This document shows, piece by piece, positions 1 through 7,431 of a DNA stretch of 42,805 nt (positions are counted from its first letter, which is position 1; each line of letters opens with the position of its first letter). The position numbers and the translations under genes are program-made. Below the pieces are notes generated by a model that was given only the letters and a program-made list of their open reading frames with translations, did no database searches and was not told the origin of the DNA. The DNA is from Corynebacterium mustelae (GTDB lineage Bacteria > Actinomycetota > Actinomycetes > Mycobacteriales > Mycobacteriaceae): the NCBI RefSeq assembly GCF_001020985.1, contig NZ_CP011544.1:1-42805 (forward strand), in the 5' to 3' direction.

Positions 1-62
1 TATCCACAAAATAAACAAATAAACCCAGATAATCGCGGCTTTGGTAAGTTAGTTTAGCGCTA

Positions 63-81
63 CGTGCCAAGATCATGCCAA
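63..81 (+). repeat. Candidate integrase arm-type sites (left)
   Basis: CGTGCCAA at 63-70 and CATGCCAA at 74-81 form a tandem pair with 11-bp spacing. The same kind of pair with the same spacing occurs beside the integrase gene at 42660-42679. Phage integrases bind short arm-type repeats on both sides of the core, so these are inferred to be the left-end arm sites. The 7-mer alone also occurs elsewhere by chance; the evidence is the pairing and spacing at both ends. Confidence 0.45.
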
Positions 82-137
82 AACAAAAAAGAGCCCCCTC
101 GACCTAGCCCTGGAAATCCAGAACACGACCGAGGGGG
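80..137 (-). terminator. Intrinsic terminator at the end of the late/lysis operon
   Basis: CCCCCTCG (94-101) pairs with CGAGGGGG (130-137). A second small stem, CTGGA/TCCAG, sits inside the loop. Read on the minus strand, the hairpin is followed by a U-rich tract (complement of 80-90). It lies just after the last lysis gene and fits the end of the long leftward transcript. Confidence 0.75.
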
Positions 138-156
138 TTAATACCGCTTACCGATG

Positions 157-510
157 TCAAAGCTCAACATCGTCAGCGATGTTTTCGGGGATTGGTTGAG
201 AGTCCCGCAGCTGCGGATTTTTATCATGCACAGTCCGAATATGCCGAATCGCAGTCCAATACTTCTTCTGCCACGCAGCCAATTCCTCCTTCAGCTCCTG
301 ATAAAGCTTCTGCAGATCCTCCACCTGCAACCGCAGAGAATCAATCATTCCCTTCTGATGCTCCGCAAACGCATCCCAATCAGGGCCACGCGCGATATAC
401 TTATCCGCCTTCGCTTTCTGCCGAACCGCAAGATAGCCCGATATCGCAGTGATAATAGCGATCACCATATTCGCAGGAGACGTCAGAATCGCAGTCACAT
501 ACTCATTCAC
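157..510 (-). CDS. Small membrane-anchored coiled-coil protein of the lysis cassette
   Basis: About 117 residues. The N-terminal ~30 residues form one hydrophobic segment (TSPANMVIAIITAISGYLAV region). A charged stretch follows, then a likely coiled coil (about residues 55-90, rich in L, E, K and Q). The GTG start at 510 is preferred: GGGAGG lies 5 bases upstream and the start overlaps the stop of the preceding gene; a TTG at 525 is the alternative. It is the last gene before the operon terminator. One-TM plus coiled-coil proteins in this position are often lysis accessory or spanin-like proteins, but no family is recognised, so the role is inferred from position only. Confidence 0.7.
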   Translation of the reverse strand: MNEYVTAILTSPANMVIAIITAISGYLAVRQKAKADKYIARGPDWDAFAEHQKGMIDSLRLQVEDLQKLYQELKEELAAWQKKYWTAIRHIRTVHDKNPQLRDSQPIPENIADDVEL

Positions 511-946
511 TAGCCCCTCCCTCAAACCGAATATGCTGACGCGACCCGCGCCACACAGCCCACACCACCAAAGTCGAAATGCCCCAATGGTTAATCGCCG
601 ATGCCCACAGGTTCATATCACTAATGATCGACCCCCAGGCATACGACAAACCCCATAAAACATTCATTCCGACGATAGCGCCGAAAGCAAGCGACGCGAA
701 CCACGTGCGTGGGATCATCGCCGAGAACACGCTCGCTGATCCCACGATAATCCAGATGATTGCCCACGTATGCAGCTCAACCCACGACTCGGCGGGGTGA
801 TAAAACGCAGGCCGAGCAAGATATGTAAACCCCTTAGCCTGCGCCATCACCCCAGCAATCAACATCGCCGCAGCATCAGACATCAACGCCGCGCGCAGTC
901 GATACGCCGCAGGTTTAAACCGAGGAGGCAAATGCTCAATAGGCAT
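503..946 (-). CDS. Multi-span membrane protein, lysis cassette (second holin candidate)
   Basis: About 147 residues with four hydrophobic segments (roughly residues 22-42, 62-78, 84-110 and 118-133). The ATG at 946 is chosen because AAGGAGG lies 6 bases upstream. Actinophage lysis cassettes often encode a second membrane protein next to the holin; this one lies between the holin-like gene and the coiled-coil membrane protein. It overlaps the next gene by 8 bases. Holin or holin regulator is an inference from topology and location. Confidence 0.72.
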   Translation of the reverse strand: MPIEHLPPRFKPAAYRLRAALMSDAAAMLIAGVMAQAKGFTYLARPAFYHPAESWVELHTWAIIWIIVGSASVFSAMIPRTWFASLAFGAIVGMNVLWGLSYAWGSIISDMNLWASAINHWGISTLVVWAVWRGSRQHIRFEGGASE

Positions 947-963
947 AAGCAGCCTCCTTAGCC

Positions 964-1452
964 TCACACGTCGCCTACCGGCTGCGCACCAGACCGACGC
1001 AAATTATCAATACTCGAGCCCGCCTCAGCATGAGTCGCATCCGAGCCGAAACCCTCGGTTCCAAACTCCCGACGCCGATGAGAATTAACCGCTTCAACGA
1101 TACCCGCCAGCATATTCAAAGCATCCTGCGGTTCAGCAGGCCCCGGCAACTTAATGCTTGGGGCTGCCTCACGGATACGCGCCTGCTGGCTCGGAGTGAC
1201 AGAGCCTGGGGTTAGCGCATGGATACCGATCTGCACGATGCCGATAGCACCCCCGAGCGCTATGTGTGCCCACAGTGGCCACTCGCCCGCCAGCATCACA
1301 AGCAGGTTCAACACCTGCAGCACCGTACCCAACGCCGCCGTCAACGAGTCCTTCCGTCGCATCACCCACGGCTGCTCCGCGAGTACACTTTCAAACGCGT
1401 CCCCTAAAGCCTGGTTAAAGGCGTCGTCGAAAACCTTCACATGCTTAGCCAT
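964..1452 (-). CDS. Holin-like protein, two transmembrane segments
   Basis: About 162 residues. Two adjacent hydrophobic helices at about residues 38-58 and 60-80 are separated by a short Gly/Glu/Trp turn. The N-terminus is charged and the C-terminal half is long, hydrophilic and Pro/Ala-rich. The gene starts 2 bases after the lysin stop, with AAGGAG as ribosome site. Two-TM proteins directly after the lysin gene are typical holins, which permeabilise the membrane so that the lysin reaches peptidoglycan. The function is inferred from topology and neighbours. Confidence 0.75.
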   Translation of the reverse strand: MAKHVKVFDDAFNQALGDAFESVLAEQPWVMRRKDSLTAALGTVLQVLNLLVMLAGEWPLWAHIALGGAIGIVQIGIHALTPGSVTPSQQARIREAAPSIKLPGPAEPQDALNMLAGIVEAVNSHRRREFGTEGFGSDATHAEAGSSIDNLRRSGAQPVGDV

Positions 1453-1454
1453 AA

Positions 1455-2960
1455 TTACTTCTCCTTCCGAGTAGAAATGGGTGCTGCCTTCTTGGCTGCT
1501 GGCACAGCACCCGCGAATGGGATCCCAGCAAGATCATTAGCAACCGCGTTCGCAATGGTCGCTTCCGCATCAAGCCCAAGGACGCCATACAAACCCTCTA
1601 AGAGCTTGCGGTTCTCCCACGCCATGCGGTCTTGCAGACCAAAGAAAAACGGAGCGTCGAACTCCTTCTCCGGGTTGATCAGCGATTGAATCTTATTGCT
1701 CATAATTGCCTCCATAAATGTATCTTCACGCTCCAGTTGAGCAGCAGGAGCGCTGTTAATCTTGCGTGCCATCTCCAGCACCACGTCATACGGCAGGTGA
1801 TACCCCGGATCCCAGTGATCGGTATTCCCCCACACCTGAGCCTCCAAGTGCCCAGCCACGCCCGGCTCCTCACGAGCCAGTTCCTCCCGTGATAGCTTTC
1901 GCAACGGAATGTCATACTTCCGCGACCAAAACGCATACACACGCGCCAACGCATACAACAACGCAGGGTGCTCCAGCCACTCCTCACGAGTAGTCTTCGC
2001 CCACCCAATCACGCACACATGCAGCGCAATGTCATTACCCTTATTGCCAGTAGCCCACACCTGCCAGTCATCGGAATTGGCAAGCAAAATATTGGCCACC
2101 CCGTTCACCTCATCAATCATGCGGTGATACGAACCATTACGCATACGCGCCTGATAATTCAGAACATTCAACGCCGGAGTACCAAAGTTATTCTCCGACG
2201 TGTGCGTAATGATGATGCGCTTAGTACCCGCAGTTGGCCGACCGAACGTGATCACGTCACGGCGATCCGTATCAAAACCTTGGTCAGGCACGACAACCTC
2301 CTTCGGTTGTTCTTGCAGGGCTGGCAGCGGACGCCACCCCCACTCATCGTGTAAAACATCGGAAACATCAATACGCAGATCAGCACCAGCAAGCGGCACA
2401 TCCAGCGTGTGCTGATACAACACCGCATAGCCATCACCACGCTCTCCACGGCTCCACGCACGCGTCACCCAGCACAGCCACCGCCCCGGCGCCACCTGCG
2501 CCACCACACCATCATCAGGGCCCGCCCAATGGCACACACGAGAGTGTCCATAGATACCAACCCGGTTTTTTCCCAGCACCTCAGCAGCACCCCGGAAATA
2601 ATGGACCGCAACGTCATTCCACTGGGCTAGGGTGATGTCGAAATCAACCGCGAAAAACACCGGTTGCTGACTGTATCCAAGCTCATCTAGCTGCTTCTGC
2701 GCGGCACGCGCATCCGCCTTACCGCCCTCATAGCCACGCAACACATCCGCATCAGCTTCCTTGCCGTACTGCCACACGAAAGCCAACTTCAACCCGGTGC
2801 GATGATAGTCATGCGCCTCGGGTGGGTGAATCGGCTTACCACGCATCCATTCAGCCCCCGCGCGAGGTGGTGATACATACCGGACTGCCCCGATATGGCC
2901 CGCGTGTGCGACCGTCGCAGCGGGCGGCACCCCGGCAGAGTAATCGATCACTGTCGGCAA
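1455..2960 (-). CDS. Endolysin: DUF1906 glycoside-hydrolase-like domain plus amidase
   Basis: 501 residues. Residues 1-210 resemble the DUF1906 (Rv2525c-like) TIM-barrel domain: start VIDYSAG, then FFAVDFD and VGIYGHS. Residues ~235-400 look like an N-acetylmuramoyl-L-alanine amidase of the Amidase_2 family. The likely zinc ligands are His253 (IITHTSE), His371 (AGHLEAQ) and Asp384 (HWDPG). A ~100-residue C-terminal tail is of unknown role. It would cleave peptidoglycan at lysis, with access given by the adjacent holin. The start is TTG with AGGGAG six bases upstream. No separate mycolate esterase (LysB) gene is seen in the window. Confidence 0.9.
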   Translation of the reverse strand: MPTVIDYSAGVPPAATVAHAGHIGAVRYVSPPRAGAEWMRGKPIHPPEAHDYHRTGLKLAFVWQYGKEADADVLRGYEGGKADARAAQKQLDELGYSQQPVFFAVDFDITLAQWNDVAVHYFRGAAEVLGKNRVGIYGHSRVCHWAGPDDGVVAQVAPGRWLCWVTRAWSRGERGDGYAVLYQHTLDVPLAGADLRIDVSDVLHDEWGWRPLPALQEQPKEVVVPDQGFDTDRRDVITFGRPTAGTKRIIITHTSENNFGTPALNVLNYQARMRNGSYHRMIDEVNGVANILLANSDDWQVWATGNKGNDIALHVCVIGWAKTTREEWLEHPALLYALARVYAFWSRKYDIPLRKLSREELAREEPGVAGHLEAQVWGNTDHWDPGYHLPYDVVLEMARKINSAPAAQLEREDTFMEAIMSNKIQSLINPEKEFDAPFFFGLQDRMAWENRKLLEGLYGVLGLDAEATIANAVANDLAGIPFAGAVPAAKKAAPISTRKEK

Positions 2961-2982
2961 ATTTTTCTCCCTTCAATGACAA

Positions 2983-3006
2983 AACCCCAGCATTATTGCT
3001 GGGGTT
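2983..3006 (-). terminator. Intrinsic terminator between tail and lysis genes
   Basis: AACCCCAGCA (2983-2992) and TGCTGGGGTT (2997-3006) form a perfect 10-bp stem with a 4-base loop. Minus-strand reading gives TTTTGTCATT right after it. It sits 23 bases before the TTG start of the lysin, so leftward transcripts must read through it to express lysis genes. Confidence 0.6.
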
Positions 3007-3028
3007 GAAAACTTTCTTGATGCTTGTT

Positions 3029-3439
3029 TTACTCGGTGTGCTCCGAGGGCTCTTCTGCCGCGGCGGGCTCGATCTGCACCCATAGCTCAGACTCACCAGG
3101 AGTCTCATGGTTGAGATGCGGATACACGGATTTCCACAACCTGCCGTCGTGCTGCACAATGTCGCCGGAGTGGTAACACTGGTGCAGATGAGTCCGTCCG
3201 CCTTGCACCGGGTTTTGCCATTCGGGTGCATCCTCCACATCCCGTGGCGGGGTTTTCAGAGCATCGGGCATTTCCAACTTCCCCTCCTCCTGTAACTGCC
3301 GGATCGCCTCCGCCTCCGCCTGAGGGGCAAACCGATCACGATTAACCCGATCCTCGTGATACGTAAGCAGCCATCCCACCAGCTCACCGATAGCGCCCGT
3401 AGAAAGCCGCTCTATCTGGCTTTTAATTTGCGAAATCAC
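3029..3439 (-). CDS. Tail-associated protein with CBM5/12-like carbohydrate-binding module
   Basis: About 136 residues from a GTG start (3439), with AAAGGGGG upstream. The longer upstream reading would overlap the preceding fibre gene and is rejected. The C-terminal part has the pattern of a CBM5/12-type module: GDIVQHDGRLWKSV, then TPGESELWVQI, with spaced aromatic residues. Such modules bind polysaccharide. Placed last in the tail-tip group, after the fibre gene, it may help bind the host wall or assist tail-fibre function. The N-terminal half is helical and charged. Confidence 0.7.
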   Translation of the reverse strand: MISQIKSQIERLSTGAIGELVGWLLTYHEDRVNRDRFAPQAEAEAIRQLQEEGKLEMPDALKTPPRDVEDAPEWQNPVQGGRTHLHQCYHSGDIVQHDGRLWKSVYPHLNHETPGESELWVQIEPAAAEEPSEHTE

Positions 3440-3455
3440 AAAAACAGCCCCCTTT

Positions 3456-4694
3456 CTAACTATCCGAAATGTAAGTAACAACGCCGTAGCCGCTGTTAGA
3501 GCCCGACGAATTTGAAAAATTAACAAAAACCGTCCCATCCGTGAGAATGTTGCACCACCCCGGATAGGACCGGCTATTAGGGTTCGTAAGAAAAAAATCA
3601 ACAGTACTAATAGGCCTATAACCGGCCGGAAGAGTCCCCTTGTTTCCCGCCGTAGCACCCTCAACTCGCACCATCACCAGACGCCCGGTCTTCCTAGCAG
3701 TAACACCTGAACCTCCGCTGGCGGGCCCTAGGACCATGTGTTTAGCATCCACATAACCCTTATTAGCGATATCTGTTGATCCCGCGGGAGCCGCTACTTG
3801 AGCACGCCCCGCAGCATCACGCTTCACCAACCAGTTATGAATCACATTAGGGGTAGCCTCCGTAAGATCGGAGGCCGAATGCCTATGAGACGCATCAGCC
3901 TTACCTGCCAACGCAGAAACCAAACCCGAAACAGCGGAAATACCCAGACGATCCACCCGCGTTTTCAGCGTCTGGAAATCAGCATTCGACGCCTTCTCCG
4001 CAATCTTTCGCAAAAGCTCCGACTCAAGAGAACCGCCAGCCTTGATACGATCCGCGATCTCCGCCAAGGTATCAAACGCGGCAGGTGCGGCCCCCTTCAA
4101 CTGGTTAACCGCCCGAGCCACAGCATCAGCCGCAGCCGACGCTGCCCGGTCAGCATGACCCCGGGCCCGGGTTTCATGCGTCCCCGCCGACTCAGAGGCC
4201 CGACGCGCTTGCTCCGACAGCCCACTAATCTCGGACCTGATCGCGTTTGCCGTATCCCGGGCAGAAGCAGCAGCCGTCGCCACAGCGGCGCCGCGTGCCG
4301 ACGACGCAAGTTCTGCGTCGCGCTGCGCCCTATCTGCTGCGACTGACGCGGTAGCTGCGAGCTCCGAAACGCGTGTGATGACTGGCTCCTCATAAGGCAC
4401 CGAGGCCTCCAACAGTTGTCGGAAAGACACATCACCGCTACCCGACGGAACCGTCACAGTGACAATATCCGTGGCACCCGCATGACACCGCTCCAAACGC
4501 ACGCACAACCTACCCGGCTCCACATCCGCAACACGCGCCGAACCGCCACTAATCGGAACACGACGCACATACGGCGCCACCACCCCATCGGGACGCGATA
4601 CCGACCCACGCAAATCCGGTGACCACAGCACCAGCACATCATCCGCATGCGGTTGCCCACCGAAATCCCGAACATCAAAAACAATATTTTTCAC
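3456..4694 (-). CDS. Tail fibre / receptor-binding protein
   Basis: About 412 residues. Start is GTG at 4694, seven bases after AGGAGG. The N-terminal ~110 residues form a beta-rich head. Residues ~115-210 are Ala/Arg/Glu-rich and likely form a long trimeric coiled coil. Tail-fibre signatures follow (GKADASHRHSASDLTEAT, STDIANKGYVDAKH), then a Gly/Ser-rich C-terminal beta domain. This organisation fits a trimeric fibre whose C-terminus contacts the host. It lies between a minor tail protein and the CBM protein. Receptor binding is inferred. Confidence 0.85.
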   Translation of the reverse strand: MKNIVFDVRDFGGQPHADDVLVLWSPDLRGSVSRPDGVVAPYVRRVPISGGSARVADVEPGRLCVRLERCHAGATDIVTVTVPSGSGDVSFRQLLEASVPYEEPVITRVSELAATASVAADRAQRDAELASSARGAAVATAAASARDTANAIRSEISGLSEQARRASESAGTHETRARGHADRAASAAADAVARAVNQLKGAAPAAFDTLAEIADRIKAGGSLESELLRKIAEKASNADFQTLKTRVDRLGISAVSGLVSALAGKADASHRHSASDLTEATPNVIHNWLVKRDAAGRAQVAAPAGSTDIANKGYVDAKHMVLGPASGGSGVTARKTGRLVMVRVEGATAGNKGTLPAGYRPISTVDFFLTNPNSRSYPGWCNILTDGTVFVNFSNSSGSNSGYGVVTYISDS

Positions 4695-4705
4695 ACACAC
4701 ACCTC

Positions 4706-5776
4706 CTAAACCGTAGGATTCGGAAAAATCCACACCGTCGCAGATTTATAATTTTGAAAAAGCGCCCCGGCGATAGAAACGTGGCTGCGGGTATCAGCGG
4801 TAATGAACGCAGTCGTCACATCCGAATAACCATCCCCCGTAACCGCATGCATCAAAATAGCCCCGGTCCACGCCCCAGTCGCAGTGAAAGTAACCTCCCC
4901 CTGCGGAGACAACAGGCCACCTGTCCACAACAAATAGCCAAAATCAGCACCGTTGTTCAGCTCACCCGCCGAACTGGTAAACGCATTCGTTTTATTAGTG
5001 TCAATATGCAGCAACCGGGGCATACCGCTTAACACAAACTGATTCGTCCTAATCGCCCTCGCATTAGCCGCAGACGCCTCCGTATTAGCCGCAATAGCCC
5101 GCCGCATTGCAGCCTCCGCACTCTCACCCGCCTGCGCAGCCTTAGACTCGGCCTCCTCGGCCTTACTCTCCACAGACGCAACCTTGGTACTCAAAGCACC
5201 AGCCTCACGCAACCGCTGCGCCCGCTCCTGAGCAATCTGCCTACGAATCTGCTCATTATTAGCCGACACCGCATCCAAATCACTCACCAGCTGGCCACCC
5301 ACATGCACCCTCCACGCCAACAAACCGGACTCAGCATCCGACACCGCATCAATACCCGTAACCACCGCAGGAACCCGCAGACCCCACACCGCAACCGACA
5401 CCGTATCCCCCACGTCAAAATGCCGGGTAGGGACAAAACGACCTAGGCCCTCCACACCGATATCACGCTCAAAGAACACGTCACCAGACACCCGCTCCTG
5501 CGCAGCATCAACCACACGCTCCAAATCAGACGACTGAGACTGCAAATTCAGCGTCACATCAGCCCGAACAAAACCGAAATTAAACCGACCCGGCGCGACG
5601 GGTTTAAACGGTCGGCAAATATACCCATTCTGGATACGAGGATCAACCACCGAAGAGTGCTGCTCCTGCCCCTCCGGCAACACCACCTCAAACGCCCCAT
5701 ACACATGTGTGGCCACACGACGACCAACCGTCATTTCACCACCAGACGCGTACAAAACCACATCCGTACGAATCAC
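4706..5776 (-). CDS. Minor tail protein (tail tip)
   Basis: 356 residues. The GTG start overlaps the previous stop by 4 bases (GTGA), with GGAGG seven bases upstream. The N-terminal ~175 residues are beta-rich and contain a baseplate-type segment (HFDVGDTVSVAVWG). A coiled coil runs over about residues 175-250, rich in Ala, Glu and Arg, and a beta-rich C-terminal domain follows. Position after the Dit-like and hub-like genes and before the fibre supports a tail-tip structural or fibre-attachment role. The exact family is not recognised. Confidence 0.75.
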   Translation of the reverse strand: MIRTDVVLYASGGEMTVGRRVATHVYGAFEVVLPEGQEQHSSVVDPRIQNGYICRPFKPVAPGRFNFGFVRADVTLNLQSQSSDLERVVDAAQERVSGDVFFERDIGVEGLGRFVPTRHFDVGDTVSVAVWGLRVPAVVTGIDAVSDAESGLLAWRVHVGGQLVSDLDAVSANNEQIRRQIAQERAQRLREAGALSTKVASVESKAEEAESKAAQAGESAEAAMRRAIAANTEASAANARAIRTNQFVLSGMPRLLHIDTNKTNAFTSSAGELNNGADFGYLLWTGGLLSPQGEVTFTATGAWTGAILMHAVTGDGYSDVTTAFITADTRSHVSIAGALFQNYKSATVWIFPNPTV

Positions 5777-6666
5777 GCTTGTACCTCCAGCTGCTGCGCC
5801 CGCACCACCAAGGTGGGTTTAGCAAACGACCGGTCCAGCGGGTGTGAATCCTCACCCGGAACCGTCATATGGGCGGACAAAAGAACCCCAGCGCTTTGCG
5901 CCAACGCCCCACAGGTCTCCCACAGCGACTGATCCGTAGGCCGAATCAACACATGCGGAGACGAGGGAGCTGGGCTGTTGACCGGCACCACATGAATAAC
6001 ATCATCGGCAACACCCATAGCTTTAAACGCCGCCGTCACCGACTCCTGCACCAGCCGGGTTATAGCCACATCAGCAGGCCCCTCAATGGTCACCCCGTCC
6101 GCAACCGTAACCAGCTTAATATCCTGCAGATCACGGGGCTTTTTAAACGTCACTGCAGCGTCAGCCGGGCCAACCCAATCCCGCTCAAACGTATGCCACA
6201 CACCTGTCCACGAGGTAGGAGCCGACATAGCCGGGATACGTCGAAACACATTCAACAGCGACACCACGTTAACCTGCAGCGTAGAGGGAACCTCGCCCTC
6301 TCCCTCAGCGACCGCATGGGTAACCTCGAAAAACACCAACGGGCACCCACGTCGCTTAAACCCAATAAACAAAGGCCTATCGGGGATAACCGTTAGTCGC
6401 CCCTGCGCATCCGTCCTACCTAGCCGGTCAGACAGCAACTCAGTAGCAATCGGGTGGACAACCCCACGAGGGGACCGGATAGGGAACGAAAAAGCCCCAT
6501 CCGCAGGAGCGTTCTTCGTAGACGGGGCGGTAGCCTCCATCGGCTCCGGGCAATCAAATAACGGCTCACAATTATCATCGAAAAGCCCAATCCATTGCCC
6601 CGAATCCTCCGCGACCTGATCCCTGTGCCGCTTATGGTTCAACCAGTCGGTCAACGTCATCGCCAT
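5773..6666 (-). CDS. Minor tail protein (baseplate hub / tail-tip candidate)
   Basis: About 297 residues. The start is taken as ATG at 6666 after a G-rich stretch; ATG at 6660 is equally possible because it forms a 4-base overlap with the previous stop. Beta-rich, without clear motifs. It is second after the tape measure, the usual place of the tail-associated (Tal/hub) protein in siphophages, and is coupled to both neighbours by short overlaps. Function is by synteny only. Confidence 0.7.
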   Translation of the reverse strand: MAMTLTDWLNHKRHRDQVAEDSGQWIGLFDDNCEPLFDCPEPMEATAPSTKNAPADGAFSFPIRSPRGVVHPIATELLSDRLGRTDAQGRLTVIPDRPLFIGFKRRGCPLVFFEVTHAVAEGEGEVPSTLQVNVVSLLNVFRRIPAMSAPTSWTGVWHTFERDWVGPADAAVTFKKPRDLQDIKLVTVADGVTIEGPADVAITRLVQESVTAAFKAMGVADDVIHVVPVNSPAPSSPHVLIRPTDQSLWETCGALAQSAGVLLSAHMTVPGEDSHPLDRSFAKPTLVVRAQQLEVQA

Positions 6667-7430
6667 GGATCTAACACCCCCACACGCCACAAACAACTAG
6701 CACCATTAGGTAGCACATACTGACCCGTTGAGCCTGGAGGAACCCCCTCCGGCAAAGCGGTCTTACGTAGCGCCGCCCACAACTCGTGGTCAACCACCTG
6801 CCGTGTGTCCATAACCACCAAAGACTCCGCAGGGTCTAAAAACAGACCACGCGCAGACCCTGTACGGGGCAGCGTAAACCTCGCACCGGACGGCAAAGTC
6901 ACCTCTCCACCAGCTCCACTCCACGTAATAACCGGATAAATCGGCACAGCCCCGGGGTTTACCAACGAAGCCACCCGCGACGCCTCCTTTTCCTCCGACC
7001 ACCACACCCCCTCATCACTAATGAGGGGAATATCCACCGTCATAGCCGAAGCGTCAGCATCGTCATACTCCGGCTCCGGTAACTCACCACCAGGGCGCAC
7101 CCGCAAATGCCAATCCCCAGAAGGGGTTTTCACCACAAGCCAACCGTACTGGCCCGCGACGAAACCCGACCGGAAATCAACCCACACATCAGGCAAAGAA
7201 AACGGCTCCGACGGGCGAAGAAGCACCGTCAAAGACCCAGACCTAGGGGCCGGACGGAAGCCAACCACGCGCTGACCCACACCGCCGATAGGCGTGATAA
7301 CCTGCGCATCGAGACTCCCAACCAACCCCTTGATACCACCGGCCTTCAGCCCAGCCACCCACCTCTCTGACGTTAGATCCCACTTAGTACCATCAGGTGA
7401 AATGTATTTAACCCGCCACCTACGCGACAC
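6657..7430 (-). CDS. Distal tail protein (Dit-like)
   Basis: 257 residues, GTG start with AGGAGG five bases upstream and one base after the tape-measure stop. The protein is beta-rich (GLVGSLDAQVITPIGG, SGSLTVLLRP, VWVDFRSG). The gene directly downstream of the tape measure generally encodes the distal tail protein that joins tube and tip. Assignment follows position and size. Confidence 0.75.
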   Translation of the reverse strand: MSRRWRVKYISPDGTKWDLTSERWVAGLKAGGIKGLVGSLDAQVITPIGGVGQRVVGFRPAPRSGSLTVLLRPSEPFSLPDVWVDFRSGFVAGQYGWLVVKTPSGDWHLRVRPGGELPEPEYDDADASAMTVDIPLISDEGVWWSEEKEASRVASLVNPGAVPIYPVITWSGAGGEVTLPSGARFTLPRTGSARGLFLDPAESLVVMDTRQVVDHELWAALRKTALPEGVPPGSTGQYVLPNGASCLWRVGVLDPWR

Positions 7431-7431
7431 G

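Noticed and set aside
1455..2960. Mycolylarabinogalactan esterase (LysB) in the lysis cassette
   Set aside because: No GxSxG alpha/beta-hydrolase gene is present near the lysin or elsewhere in the window.
3440..3664. N-terminal extension of the CBM protein with a hydrophobic segment
   Set aside because: It would overlap the end of the fibre gene by over 200 bases; the GTG at 3439 has a good ribosome site.
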